Shown: positions 8,688 through 16,837, counted from the first letter of the stretch. The stretch: 64,000 nucleotides of DNA from an uncultured Olsenella sp. (GCA_934660915.1 CAKUIF010000007.1:62001-126000), one strand, 5' to 3'. Program-made: numbers and translations. The notes: generated from the letters alone by a model not told the origin.

Positions 8688-9635
8688 CTAGCCGATGGTG
8701 ATATAGCCGTCCCAGCCGTTGGGACCCTTGGGGCCGGCGTCGCGTGCGCCAAAGACGAACTCGCGCAGGCGCGGCAGCTCGCGCACCGCCTGCTGCCAGC
8801 CCATCTGATAAGAAGCCTCGAGCTTGGCGGGGTTCACCGTCGTGCTGCTCACCGGCATGTGGTCGGGGTAGATGATCAGGCACTTTCCCTCCGCGGCGAG
8901 CCCCTCCACACGGTCGAGCTCGGCGTTGTAGCGCTCCCAGCGGGAAAGAAGTGCCTGCCGCAGGTAGGGGTGATCTGCCGCCGCGCGCTTGATCACGGCC
9001 GCCTCGGCCTGCGTGGGTTCGGTCTTGCGGTAGCCCTTCTCGCGCGTGGCCAAAAAGACGAACTTCTGGTAGCCGGCGGCCTCCGCGATGCACACGGGGA
9101 TGCCGGCGCCCTGCCCCAGGCCGCCGTCGTAGAGGATGCGGCCGTCCACGGGCTTGGGCTTCATCATGCCCGGCAAGGTCGAGCTCGCGCGGACGAAATC
9201 GATGAGGGCCATGAGGTCGGTCGCGTCGTTGCGGCAAAAACGCACCGTGCGCCCCGTGTCGCGGTCGAAGGCCTGCAGGCCGAGCCCGGCGGGGTTCGCG
9301 GAGAAGGTCTCCCAGTCGAAGGGCAGCACGCCCTCGCGGACGGCGCCCTCGTAGAGCGCGTCGGCGTCGAAGTAGCCCGTGCCCTGCGCGATCGACGGGA
9401 GGCCTACGTGCCCGCTTACCCAATCGGTCGCGGCGAACGCGGCCTTTGTGCGCTTGGGGTCGCGGCTCAGGTAGTCGACGGTGTTGCTCGCGCCCGCGCT
9501 CACGCCGCACACGTAGTCGAAGTAAATGCCGTTGGCAAGAAGCACGTTGGCCATCGCGGCGGTGTAACCCGCCCTATAGCCGCCGCCCTCAAAGACGAGG
9601 GCGCAGTCGGTCACGTTACTTACGAGCTTCTCCAC
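8688..9635 (-). CDS. Patatin-like phospholipase
   Basis: The product (315 residues from the GTG at 9635) has a patatin fold signature. EGGGYRAGYTAAM is the oxyanion loop, GVSAGASN carries the nucleophile Ser, and DGGLGQG supplies the Asp of the Ser-Asp dyad. This matches bacterial YjjU-like lipid acyl hydrolases. I prefer the GTG at 9635 because AAAGGTGG lies 8 bases upstream; another GTG at 9698 adds 21 residues without a ribosome site. It is divergent from the sirtuin gene. Substrate and membrane association are unknown. Confidence 0.88.
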   Translation of the reverse strand: MEKLVSNVTDCALVFEGGGYRAGYTAAMANVLLANGIYFDYVCGVSAGASNTVDYLSRDPKRTKAAFAATDWVSGHVGLPSIAQGTGYFDADALYEGAVREGVLPFDWETFSANPAGLGLQAFDRDTGRTVRFCRNDATDLMALIDFVRASSTLPGMMKPKPVDGRILYDGGLGQGAGIPVCIAEAAGYQKFVFLATREKGYRKTEPTQAEAAVIKRAAADHPYLRQALLSRWERYNAELDRVEGLAAEGKCLIIYPDHMPVSSTTVNPAKLEASYQMGWQQAVRELPRLREFVFGARDAGPKGPNGWDGYITIG

Positions 9636-9737
9636 AGCTAAAGCCACCTTTCCGATTCGATTCAACAGAAGGTATGTACCCAAACGCGCCGCGGGCACGA
9701 ACTATACTTCGAGAAAAACCAGGGCGAGGAGGGGCAC

Positions 9738-10490
9738 ATGACACATACGATCACGGACCCGGTTGAGGCGGCGGCGCAGCTCAAGGAGCGCGTCGACGCG
9801 GCAAAGAAGGTTGTTTTCTTTGGCGGGGCGGGGGTCTCGACGGCCAGCGGCATCCCGGACTTCCGCAGCGAGGACGGCCTGTACAGCCAGCACTTCAAGT
9901 ACCCGCCCGAGACCATGCTCGGCCACCAGTTCTTCTGCGAACACACGGCGGAGTTCTACAGGTTCTACCGTGAGCGCATGATCGCGCTCGAGGCGAAGCC
10001 GAACCAGGCGCACAAGAAGCTCGCTGAGCTCGAGGCCGAAGGAAAGCTGACCGCCGTCGTCACGCAGAACATCGACGGGCTGCACCAGGCGGCCGGGTCA
10101 AAGAACGTCTTTGAGCTGCACGGCTCCGTGCACCGCAACATTTGCCAGCGCTGCGGCGCGGCGTACTCGGCCGAGTGGGTCCTCGGGCGGGAGAACGACG
10201 ACGCCGACGGCGTGCCCCGCTGCCCCGAGTGCGGCGGCCTCATAAAGCCCGACGTCGTGCTGTACGGCGAGAGCCTCGACGAGCGCGTGATCGAGGGCGC
10301 CGTGGACGCCATCGCCGACGCGGACCTCCTGATCATCGGCGGAACGTCGCTTGTGGTGTACCCGGCGGCCGGCCTTGTGCAGTACTTCCGCGGCGACGAC
10401 CTCGTCATCGTGAACAAGCAGCCCACGCCGCGGGACCGCGCCGCCAACCTCGTGTGCACCTGCGACATCGCCCGTGCGTTCGACTTCTGA
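9738..10490 (+). CDS. cobB: NAD-dependent protein deacetylase (sirtuin)
   Basis: This 250-residue SIR2-family enzyme shows GAGVSTASGIPDFRSEDGLY, TQNIDGLH, the catalytic His in LHGSVH, and a four-Cys zinc site (CQRCG...CPECG). It removes acyl groups from lysines using NAD+. GGAGGGG precedes the start, and TATACT at 9703-9708 is a plausible -10. Length and motif order are normal for class U/III bacterial sirtuins. Confidence 0.95.
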   Translation: MTHTITDPVEAAAQLKERVDAAKKVVFFGGAGVSTASGIPDFRSEDGLYSQHFKYPPETMLGHQFFCEHTAEFYRFYRERMIALEAKPNQAHKKLAELEAEGKLTAVVTQNIDGLHQAAGSKNVFELHGSVHRNICQRCGAAYSAEWVLGRENDDADGVPRCPECGGLIKPDVVLYGESLDERVIEGAVDAIADADLLIIGGTSLVVYPAAGLVQYFRGDDLVIVNKQPTPRDRAANLVCTCDIARAFDF

Positions 10491-10576
10491 GGACGTTGCG
10501 CACGGCGTTCGGAGCGCAACCTCCCAGCGGGTACAATTGACGTGTTTTTGACTTTGACTCGAAAGGGGAGCGGCAC

Positions 10577-12043
10577 ATGCTCAGGGAGAACCGCGCCGTC
10601 TGGCGATGCGGAAAACACGAGATCAGCCTCGCGCGCCCGCGCGTCATGGGCGTGCTCAACGTGACGCCCGACTCCTTCTCGGACGGCGGCGAGAACCTCG
10701 ATACCGAGGCGGCCGTCACCCACGCCCTCAAGATGCTCGACGAGGGCGCCGACATCATCGACGTGGGCGGGGAGTCCACGCGCCCGGGGCACCGCCCCGT
10801 GTCCAGCGAGGAGGAGGCCCGTCGCATCGTCCCTGTGGTCCGCGCGCTTGTGGCCGAGGGGGCCGTGGTATCGGTAGATACCCGCCACGCCGACGTGGCA
10901 AAGATCTGCATGCGCCTCGGCGCCGCCATCATCAACGACGTGACCGGCTTCACCGACCCAAAGATGGTCGAGGTCGCCGCCGAGTCCGACTGCGGCTGCC
11001 TCGTCATGCACTGGGACAAGGCGGGCCTCGGTACGCGCCAGTCCGCGCCCACGCGCAAAGAAGTGCAGCTCGACGACTCGCGCCCCGCGCGCCGCTCCGC
11101 GACCGTGACCATGGGCACAGGCGTTTCTCAGCACCGCTTTACCCTGCCTGACCAGGCGCCCATCATGCGCCAGATCATGGGATTCCTCGGCGACCAGGCC
11201 CGCACGCTCATGCGCGCGGGGATCTCGCACGACCGGATTTGCATCGACCCGGGCCCCGGCTTTGACAAGTTCGCCGACGAAGACGTGGTCATCCAGCGCG
11301 CCACGCGCTCGATGGTCTCGATGGGCTACCCGCTGTGCACCGCGGTGAGCCGCAAGCGCTTTGTCGGCGCCGTTTCGGGCGTGGACGAGGCCGTCGAGCG
11401 CGATGCCGCCACGCAGGGCATCTGCATCGCCGCCGTGGCCAACGGCGCGCGCATCCTGCGCGTCCACGACGTCGCCGGCTGCGCCCAGGCCATCAACGCG
11501 TACTGGGCCGTCAGCGAGAAGGACCCGCGCCAGGGCTTCGTGAGCCTCGGCTCCAACGTGGGCGACCGCGTGGCCAACCTCACGCGCGCCGTGCAGCTCA
11601 TCGACCAGATCCCGCTCACCTGCGTGGCCAACGTGAGCCACGCCTACGAGACCGAGCCCGCCTACGGCATCGCCACGCCGGTGGCCAACTGCGTGGCCGA
11701 GATCCGCACCGAGCTCCACCCGCTCGTGCTCATGGGGCACCTGCTCAAGGTCGAGGACCAGCTCGGCCGCAAGCGCGACCTCGAGCGCGACCCAAAGAAG
11801 CCCGGAAACGCCGCGCGCATCATCGACTGCGACCTCGCGTGGGTCGAGGGCGAGACGCACCAGGGCCGCAAGCTCACCTTGCCGCACCCGCGCCTCGGCG
11901 AGCGCGACTACGTGATCGTCCCCATGGAGGACCTCATGCACAACCCGACGCGTTTCCTCGAGCACGGCGGCGTCGAGGTCTTGCCGCGTGAGGACCGCGT
12001 GGGCGCCGTCACGTCTGATCTGGGGGAGATTTCATGGGTGTAG
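10577..12043 (+). CDS. folP-folK: Bifunctional dihydropteroate synthase / HPPK (folP-folK fusion)
   Basis: This 488-residue fusion carries two consecutive enzymes of folate synthesis. Residues about 25-300 are dihydropteroate synthase (MGVLNVTPDSFSDGG, DVGGESTRPG, IINDVTGF, CIDPGPGFDK, SRKRFVG). Residues about 321-480 are 6-hydroxymethyl-7,8-dihydropterin pyrophosphokinase (FVSLGSNVGDRVANL, then IIDCDLAWVEG and LPHPRL). The fused order is opposite to the reaction order, since HPPK acts first. DHPS has an insertion near residues 156-200 with many Arg, Gln and Thr before the GICHDR-like segment. An AAAGGGGAG site and TACAAT at 10532-10537 lie upstream. It overlaps the next gene. Confidence 0.93.
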   Translation: MLRENRAVWRCGKHEISLARPRVMGVLNVTPDSFSDGGENLDTEAAVTHALKMLDEGADIIDVGGESTRPGHRPVSSEEEARRIVPVVRALVAEGAVVSVDTRHADVAKICMRLGAAIINDVTGFTDPKMVEVAAESDCGCLVMHWDKAGLGTRQSAPTRKEVQLDDSRPARRSATVTMGTGVSQHRFTLPDQAPIMRQIMGFLGDQARTLMRAGISHDRICIDPGPGFDKFADEDVVIQRATRSMVSMGYPLCTAVSRKRFVGAVSGVDEAVERDAATQGICIAAVANGARILRVHDVAGCAQAINAYWAVSEKDPRQGFVSLGSNVGDRVANLTRAVQLIDQIPLTCVANVSHAYETEPAYGIATPVANCVAEIRTELHPLVLMGHLLKVEDQLGRKRDLERDPKKPGNAARIIDCDLAWVEGETHQGRKLTLPHPRLGERDYVIVPMEDLMHNPTRFLEHGGVEVLPREDRVGAVTSDLGEISWV

Positions 12044-12534
12044 CTGCTGTTTTGCGTCCCGGCGTGCCGATGGGCTTCATCGACGGCGTGCCGTTCGTGG
12101 CGGCGCTCGGGGCCGCGGAGGCCATGGGCGCGCGCGTCGCGTGGCCCCACGACGTCGTGGGGGAGGACGGCGAGCCGCTCGCCCACGTGGCCACCCGCGC
12201 GGGCTACGACGACGAGGGCATCTATGTGACCTGCGAGCTCGAGGGCGACGCCGCCGGCGAGGCGGCCATGGACGCGGCCGCCGCCCGCGTGGACGCTTGG
12301 GCCGCCAAGGTCGCCGCCGGCAGCAAGGCCGGGCCCCTGGCCGCGGTGCTCGAGGAGTACTTCGACGCCTGCCTGCTCATGGGCAAGTCCGTCGCCGTCG
12401 TGCGCAACGACGGGACCATCGCCTGCAAGGGCACGCTCGCCGGAATGGACATCTGGGGCCGCGTGACCGTCAAGCTCGTGGACGGCCGCGACGTGGAGAT
12501 CGCTCCGGGGCAGGCCTCGGTGCGCGCGCTTTAG
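12034..12534 (+). CDS. Biotin-protein-ligase-like C-terminal fragment protein
   Basis: The 166-residue product starts inside the end of the folate fusion (10-bp overlap, GGGGGAG upstream), so it is translationally coupled. AALGAAEAMGARVAWPHDVV resembles the middle of BirA (the KWPND region), and the last 50 residues (GTLAGMDIWGRVTVKLVDGRDVEIAPGQ) resemble the BirA C-terminal SH3-like domain. The N-terminal HTH and the GRGRxGR biotinyl-AMP loop are absent, so it is unlikely to be an active ligase. Its convergent neighbour is type III pantothenate kinase, which often lies beside birA. The assignment is by eye and moderate. Confidence 0.55.
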   Translation: MGVAAVLRPGVPMGFIDGVPFVAALGAAEAMGARVAWPHDVVGEDGEPLAHVATRAGYDDEGIYVTCELEGDAAGEAAMDAAAARVDAWAAKVAAGSKAGPLAAVLEEYFDACLLMGKSVAVVRNDGTIACKGTLAGMDIWGRVTVKLVDGRDVEIAPGQASVRAL

Positions 12535-12571
12535 GGCTTCTTGCTTTTAGGGCTTCTTGCCGGTATTTGCG

Positions 12572-13345
12572 CTACTTGGCCTGCCTCAGCCAGATCTCGC
12601 GGATGCCGCGCAGCGTGAGGTCGGGGTCGATGGCGTCAAAGAGGTCCGTCGCGGCGCTCACGGTGCGCGCGAGGCCGCCGGTGCCCACCACCGTGGCGTC
12701 GGGGCAGCCGAGCTCGGCCTTGATCCTCGAGACGAGGCCCTCGGCCTGCGCCGCCGCGCCGATGACGAGGCCGGACTGCATGGCGGTCTCGGTCGTGTCG
12801 CCAAGCGCGCGGCCCGGGGCGATCACGGGAATGCTCGCGAGCTTTGCCGCCTTCGAGAAGAGCGCGTTTGCGCTCAGCATGAGGCCGGGGCTGATGGCGC
12901 CGCCGCGGTACGCGCCGCGCTCGTCCACGACGTCGATGTTCGTCGCGGTGCCGAAGTCCACCACGATCACGGGCGCGCCGTAGGTCTGCTCGGCGGCGAT
13001 GGCGTTGGCGATGCGGTCGGCGCCGACGGTCACGGGGCGGGGCATGTCGATGGGCATGCCGTAGTCGGCGACGGCGCTCACGATGACGGGCTCGCACCCG
13101 AGCTGCTCCTGCAGGCATACCCACCAGGCACGCTGCAGGGCGGGGACTACGCTCGCCACGGCGGCGTCGGTCACGTCGTCGAGGTCGTAGCCGTCCTTGG
13201 CGAAGTAGCCGTAGAGGCGCGAGTGGAGCATATCCGACGTGTCGGTCGCGGCGGTGGCCATGCGCCAGCCGTGCTCCAGGCTCCCGTCGTCGTTGAAGAG
13301 GCCGAGCGTTGACTGGGTGTTTCCCACGTCGATGGCAAGGAACAT
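12572..13345 (-). CDS. coaX: Type III pantothenate kinase
   Basis: This 257-residue CoaX catalyses the first step of CoA synthesis. It begins MFLAIDVGNTQSTLGLF (phosphate-binding loop of the ASKHA fold), has VVDFGTATNIDVVDERG and RGGAISPGL, and the closing GLARTVS region. A longer frame upstream starts at 13402, but the ATG at 13345 has AAAGGT upstream and matches the family N-terminus. It is convergent with the BirA-like gene. Confidence 0.94.
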   Translation of the reverse strand: MFLAIDVGNTQSTLGLFNDDGSLEHGWRMATAATDTSDMLHSRLYGYFAKDGYDLDDVTDAAVASVVPALQRAWWVCLQEQLGCEPVIVSAVADYGMPIDMPRPVTVGADRIANAIAAEQTYGAPVIVVDFGTATNIDVVDERGAYRGGAISPGLMLSANALFSKAAKLASIPVIAPGRALGDTTETAMQSGLVIGAAAQAEGLVSRIKAELGCPDATVVGTGGLARTVSAATDLFDAIDPDLTLRGIREIWLRQAK

Positions 13346-13462
13346 GGCGGTGACCTTTCGTCGGCTGCGCTGATTGCGCGGTGCCAGACAACTGTAACGC
13401 AAATCTCCACATAACGTACGAACGGTGCCGCGCGAGTTCTGCTAAACTCGAAAAGCTTGACT

Positions 13463-13511
13463 GCCCTGGTCGGTACCAGGGCAAAACCCCTGCCCTGGTC
13501 GGAACCAGGGC
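13463..13511 (+). promoter_or_regulatory. Tandem palindromes in the rpmE 5' leader
   Basis: GCCCTGGTCGGTACCAGGGC (13463-13482) and CCCTGGTCGGAACCAGGG (inside 13491-13511) are two nearly identical hairpins ending 20 bases before the rpmE start. A TAAACT-like -10 is at about 13443-13448, so both lie in the transcript. L31 leaders that bind the ribosomal protein have been described in several bacterial groups, including Coriobacteria; I cannot check the consensus match here. Confidence 0.6.
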
Positions 13512-13531
13512 CGACGAACAGGAGTCCTGCT

Positions 13532-13948
13532 ATGAAGCAAGGTATTCACCCGAATTACGTGGAGTGCACCGTTCGCTGCACCTGCGGCAACACGTGGACC
13601 ACGCGTGCCACCAAGTCCGAGATGACCATCGATCTCTGCGACAAGTGCCACCCGTTCTACACCGGCCAGCAGAAGCTCGTCGACACCGGCGGCCGCGTCC
13701 AGCGCTTCGCCGACAAGTTCGGTGGCGCCGCTGCTGCCCAGCTCAAGAAGGCTGAGGAGGCCAAGGCTGCCAAGGCCGCCAAGGCTGCTGAGGCCGAGGC
13801 CGCCCGCAAGGCCGCCGCTGAGGCCAAGGCTGCCGCCAAGGCCGCTCGCGCTGCTGAGTACGAGAAGAAGGCCGCTGCCGAGGCCGCCAAGGCTGAGGCC
13901 GAGGCTCCCGCCGCTGAGGTCGCCGAGACCGAGGCTGCTGCCGAGTAG
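13532..13948 (+). CDS. rpmE: 50S ribosomal protein L31 with long Ala/Lys/Glu tail
   Basis: Residues 1-70 are a standard zinc-type L31: MKQGIHPNYVECTVRCTCGNTW, then CDKCHPFYTGQQKLVDTGGRV. Residues about 71-138 are an added low-complexity, strongly helical tail of Ala, Lys and Glu. L31 is normally 66-90 residues, so this tail almost doubles it. The start used here is the one matching the family; a longer frame upstream runs through the leader hairpins. A strong terminator follows. Confidence 0.93.
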   Translation: MKQGIHPNYVECTVRCTCGNTWTTRATKSEMTIDLCDKCHPFYTGQQKLVDTGGRVQRFADKFGGAAAAQLKKAEEAKAAKAAKAAEAEAARKAAAEAKAAAKAARAAEYEKKAAAEAAKAEAEAPAAEVAETEAAAE

Positions 13949-13972
13949 CGCATAGCTTCATCGCATCGCAGA

Positions 13973-14006
13973 AGGGCCCCGAGCATCGCGCTCGGGGCCC
14001 TTTTTG
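13973..14006 (+). terminator. Terminator after rpmE
   Basis: AGGGCCCCGAG and CTCGGGGCCCT form an 11-bp perfect stem directly followed by TTTTTG. Confidence 0.92.
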
Positions 14007-14029
14007 CATCTGGAAAGAAGTGCCTGCCC

Positions 14030-14047
14030 GCCAAATCAACAGGCTGA
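14030..14047. repeat. TGATTTGG-family repeat fragment
   Basis: GCCAAATCAACAGGCTG is a variant of the 3.1-kb repeat unit and lies just outside the 3' end of the next minus-strand gene. Confidence 0.5.
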
Positions 14048-14056
14048 AAACGCGGG

Positions 14057-15475
14057 TCAGGGGCGGCGGAGGAGGTAGGTGTCGGTGAAGGTCACGGTGT
14101 CGGAGTAGGGAATAAAGAGGAACGACGTCGTGTGCTCGTAGCGGGTGGTTACCTTAGCGACGACGGCTGTCGGGTCGCCGCCGACACCGAACTCGAGCTC
14201 GACCTCGACCGTGCCGCTCGGTTGGTCGGGCAGCGTCCCGCGGAACACGAGCCCGTCCTCGGCGGAGTCTTCGACGTAGGCCGCCGTGAGCGCGACCTTC
14301 TGGAGCTCCTCGTCGCCCTTGGACGTCTTTGCGTCGCGCGAGGGCTGGTCGTGCAGGTGCGCGAGCACATCGACGGTGCCGACGAGCTGCGCCCCCGATC
14401 CGTCGAAGCTGCCGGTGCCCTCCTGCGAGCCTATGGTGAGCGAAAGCGGCGCGTCGACAGCGGCCAGGCACTTGCCGCCGCCCGTCTCCTGCGACTGGAA
14501 CGTGCCTTCCCACGTGCCGAACAGCGGCGAGAAATCCCGCGCCTTCGCGTCGGCGGGCACGCTCATCTGCGTGATCTCCCACAGGCCGTTGACCGAGCGG
14601 AACGAGAACGTGGCCTCGATCTGGCAGGCGCGCTTGTCGAAGGCGCCGTCCTTCTCGCAACTCAGCTTGACGACGTCCGTCTTTGCGTTGGTATCGAACT
14701 CGGATGAGACGACCTCGACCTTCCCGTCGGCGTAGATTCCCGCGAGGCTGAGCTCGCCGGTTCCGCTACTCGCCCCGCCGGTGGTGGGCAGCCCCTGCTC
14801 AGCGCGGTCCAGAAGGTCGCGGATATTGGCCTTTACCTGCGCCTCGTCCACGCCGGCGAGCGGCTCGAACGAGAGGCTCGTATCGCTTTCCTGCCCGATG
14901 GCCGTCCAACTCCCCGAGACCTTGGCAAAGCCGAGGGAAGCCTCCTTGGTCGCGCGAACCGAGTCGTTCTCGTAAGTGGCGACGACCGTCGCCGTGGCGT
15001 ACGCTGAGGCGCCGAACTGCGCGGAGGCGGGGTCGGCCGCGGAGTTCGTGCGGTGCGCGGACTTGACCTTGACGTCAACGAGCCGCAGCTCATCGGGGTT
15101 GCCCCACAAACCGCCGTCGTAGTCGGGAGCGGCAACGCGTGACCGGGCGTCAGCCACGATCACGTCGTCGGCCGGGACGCTCGCGGCGTGTGCCCCGGCG
15201 AAGGCAAGAAGCACAATGGCGACTGCCGCGAGCGCGGCGCCGATGGCGAAGGGCACGCGGTGCTCACAGATGTAGGCGCGCGCCTCGGCGAGCTTCGGGG
15301 ACTGGGCGAGGGGCTTTTGGGCCCGCTCTTGCACGGCGGTTTCCTCGGGCGCAAAGATGACGGGCCGCTCGCGCGTCGGCTCGAGCGGGTCGGGGCGGTC
15401 GAGCTCGCTCGTCTGGGCGGCGGGCTCCTCCTGCGGGGCCTCGGGCTTCTTGCCGTTTTTCTCAAAATCGTCCAT
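14057..15475 (-). CDS. Single-pass membrane protein with large extracellular region, function unknown
   Basis: The 472-residue product starts MDDFEKNGKKPEAPQEEP; a longer frame adds 22 residues without support. Residues about 1-70 are acidic, Pro-rich and cytoplasmic. One hydrophobic helix (IGAALAAVAIVLLAFAGAHA, about residues 75-95) follows, and the remaining 370 residues should lie outside. The outer part appears to contain two or more repeated beta-rich modules (ATVVATYENDSV, LSLAGIYADGKVEVV, LFGTWEGTFQSQETGGGKCL, SGTVEVELEFG), similar in flavour to lipoprotein-like solute or ligand domains. I recognise no enzyme motif. It is convergent with rpmE. Confidence 0.7.
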   Translation of the reverse strand: MDDFEKNGKKPEAPQEEPAAQTSELDRPDPLEPTRERPVIFAPEETAVQERAQKPLAQSPKLAEARAYICEHRVPFAIGAALAAVAIVLLAFAGAHAASVPADDVIVADARSRVAAPDYDGGLWGNPDELRLVDVKVKSAHRTNSAADPASAQFGASAYATATVVATYENDSVRATKEASLGFAKVSGSWTAIGQESDTSLSFEPLAGVDEAQVKANIRDLLDRAEQGLPTTGGASSGTGELSLAGIYADGKVEVVSSEFDTNAKTDVVKLSCEKDGAFDKRACQIEATFSFRSVNGLWEITQMSVPADAKARDFSPLFGTWEGTFQSQETGGGKCLAAVDAPLSLTIGSQEGTGSFDGSGAQLVGTVDVLAHLHDQPSRDAKTSKGDEELQKVALTAAYVEDSAEDGLVFRGTLPDQPSGTVEVELEFGVGGDPTAVVAKVTTRYEHTTSFLFIPYSDTVTFTDTYLLRRP

Positions 15476-15548
15476 GCGTCTCCAATCCGTATACGCACAG
15501 TTTCCCACAGCGCGCGGCCCTTCGCGCCGGGCGCGACCCAAACAGGGG

Positions 15549-15586
15549 ACGTGAACAGGGGACGTAGCACCGTCCCCTGTTCACGT
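15549..15586. repeat. ACGTGAACAGGGGACG hairpin repeat
   Basis: ACGTGAACAGGGGACG (15549-15564) and CGTCCCCTGTTCACGT (15571-15586) form a perfect 16-bp stem with loop TAGCAC. The element AACAGGGGACGT is also repeated just before it. It resembles the GGGACAAAAGGGACGG inverted repeat at 56.9 kb. Confidence 0.7.
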
Positions 15587-15622
15587 CTGTTGAATACTTG
15601 TCCGCCCTGCGTCCGGGGCGTG

Positions 15623-15650
15623 TTGCCTTGTCACTGGGGTATCCTATGAG
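15623..15650 (+). promoter_or_regulatory. Candidate prfA promoter
   Basis: TTGCCT (15623-15628) and TATGAG (15645-15650) are separated by 16 bp. Transcription from here would begin about 15-20 bases before the leader peptide start. Confidence 0.45.
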
Positions 15651-15672
15651 GGTTAACGCGAGGAGGGCATAG

Positions 15673-15699
15673 ATGTACCTGAGGATGGACAAGTTCTAG
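15673..15699 (+). CDS. Eight-codon leader peptide MYLRMDKF upstream of prfA
   Basis: ATG TAC CTG AGG ATG GAC AAG TTC ends at TAG. The start has a very strong GAGGAGGG ribosome site 8-9 bases upstream. The stop is UAG followed by C, and UAG is read by RF1, the product of the downstream prfA gene. The stop codon lies at the base of a possible stem (15696-15704 with 15725-15733). The position near the candidate promoter and before hairpins is that of an attenuation or regulatory leader. Expression is not shown by sequence alone. Confidence 0.55.
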   Translation: MYLRMDKF

Positions 15700-15733
15700 C
15701 TGGGTCGACCCCACGGGGCCGCGCCCCATCTAG
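15696..15733 (+). promoter_or_regulatory. Mutually exclusive hairpins after the prfA leader peptide
   Basis: CTAGCTGGG (15696-15704) can pair with CCCATCTAG (15725-15733) with one mismatch, which hides the leader stop codon. Alternatively TGGG/CCCA (15701-15713) and GGGGC/GCCCC (15715-15727) form two small hairpins. The two folds cannot coexist. No U-run follows, so any control would more likely act on translation or Rho access than on intrinsic termination. Confidence 0.5.
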
Positions 15734-15769
15734 TTATGCCTATACCTTATTTATCGAAGGAGCACCATA

Positions 15770-16837
15770 ATGCCCGAAAAGCTTGAAAAGATTATTGCCG
15801 CGTACGAGGAGCTCGAGCAGAAGCTCATGGACCCCGCCATCGCCTCGGACCCCAAGGAGTACGCGCGCCTGGCCAAGGAGCACGCCAGCCAGACCGAGCT
15901 CGTCGAGAAGGCCCGCGAGTACCTCGGCGCCCTCGACGACATCGATGCCGCCAAGGAGATGCTCCACGAGACCTCCGACGCCGAGGAGAAGGCCATGCTC
16001 CAGGAGGACATCGCCGACAACGAGGCCAAGCTCCCCACGCTCGAGGACGAGATCAAGATTCTGCTCATCCCGGCCGACCCCAACGACGAGAAGGACACCA
16101 TCGTCGAGATCCGCGCCGGCGTGGGCGGCGACGAGGCCGCCATCTTTGCCGGCGACCTCTTCAAGATGTACGAGCGCTTCGCCGCGTCCAAGGGCTGGAA
16201 GGTCGAGATCCTCTCCAGCAGCCCGTCGGACGCCGGCGGCTTCAAGACCATCGAGTTCAAGGTCACGGGCGATAAGGTCTACTCCGTGATGAAGTACGAG
16301 TCCGGTGTCCACCGCGTCCAGCGCGTCCCCAAGACCGAGAGCCAGGGCCGCATCCAGACCTCCACGGCCACCGTCGCCGTCCTGCCCGAGGCCGACGAGA
16401 TCGACATCCACATCGAGCAGTCCGACCTGCGCATCGATACCTACTGCGCCTCCGGCCCTGGCGGCCAGTGCGTCAACACGACCTACTCGGCTGTGCGCAT
16501 CACGCACCTGCCCACCAACACCGTCGTGCAGTCCCAGGACCAGCGCTCGCAGATCCAGAACCGCGAGGTCTGCATGCAGATGCTGCGCGCCCGCCTCTAC
16601 GAGATGGAGCTCGAGCGCCAGCAGGCCGAGCAGGGCGCCGAGCGTCTCTCGCAGATCGGCCACGGCAACCGCTCCGAGAAGATCCGCACCTACAACCAGC
16701 CGCAGGACCGCGTGACCGACCACCGCATCGGCTTCAACTCCACCTACAACGGCGTGTTGCTGGGCACCAACCTCTCCGACGTGATCGAGGCCCTCGCGGC
16801 CGCCGAGCGCGCCGAGAAGCTCGCCGAGCAGGTCTAG
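15770..16837 (+). CDS. prfA: Peptide chain release factor 1
   Basis: This 355-residue RF1 ends translation at UAA and UAG. The codon-recognition tripeptide is PKT at residues 187-189 (HRVQRVPKTESQGR), fitting the PxT of RF1 rather than the SPF of RF2. The catalytic GGQ is at residues 231-233 (GPGGQCVNTT). Start has AAGGAGCACC upstream. The usual neighbour prmC, which methylates the GGQ glutamine, does not follow; the next gene is different. A leader peptide ending in UAG lies upstream. Confidence 0.96.
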   Translation: MPEKLEKIIAAYEELEQKLMDPAIASDPKEYARLAKEHASQTELVEKAREYLGALDDIDAAKEMLHETSDAEEKAMLQEDIADNEAKLPTLEDEIKILLIPADPNDEKDTIVEIRAGVGGDEAAIFAGDLFKMYERFAASKGWKVEILSSSPSDAGGFKTIEFKVTGDKVYSVMKYESGVHRVQRVPKTESQGRIQTSTATVAVLPEADEIDIHIEQSDLRIDTYCASGPGGQCVNTTYSAVRITHLPTNTVVQSQDQRSQIQNREVCMQMLRARLYEMELERQQAEQGAERLSQIGHGNRSEKIRTYNQPQDRVTDHRIGFNSTYNGVLLGTNLSDVIEALAAAERAEKLAEQV

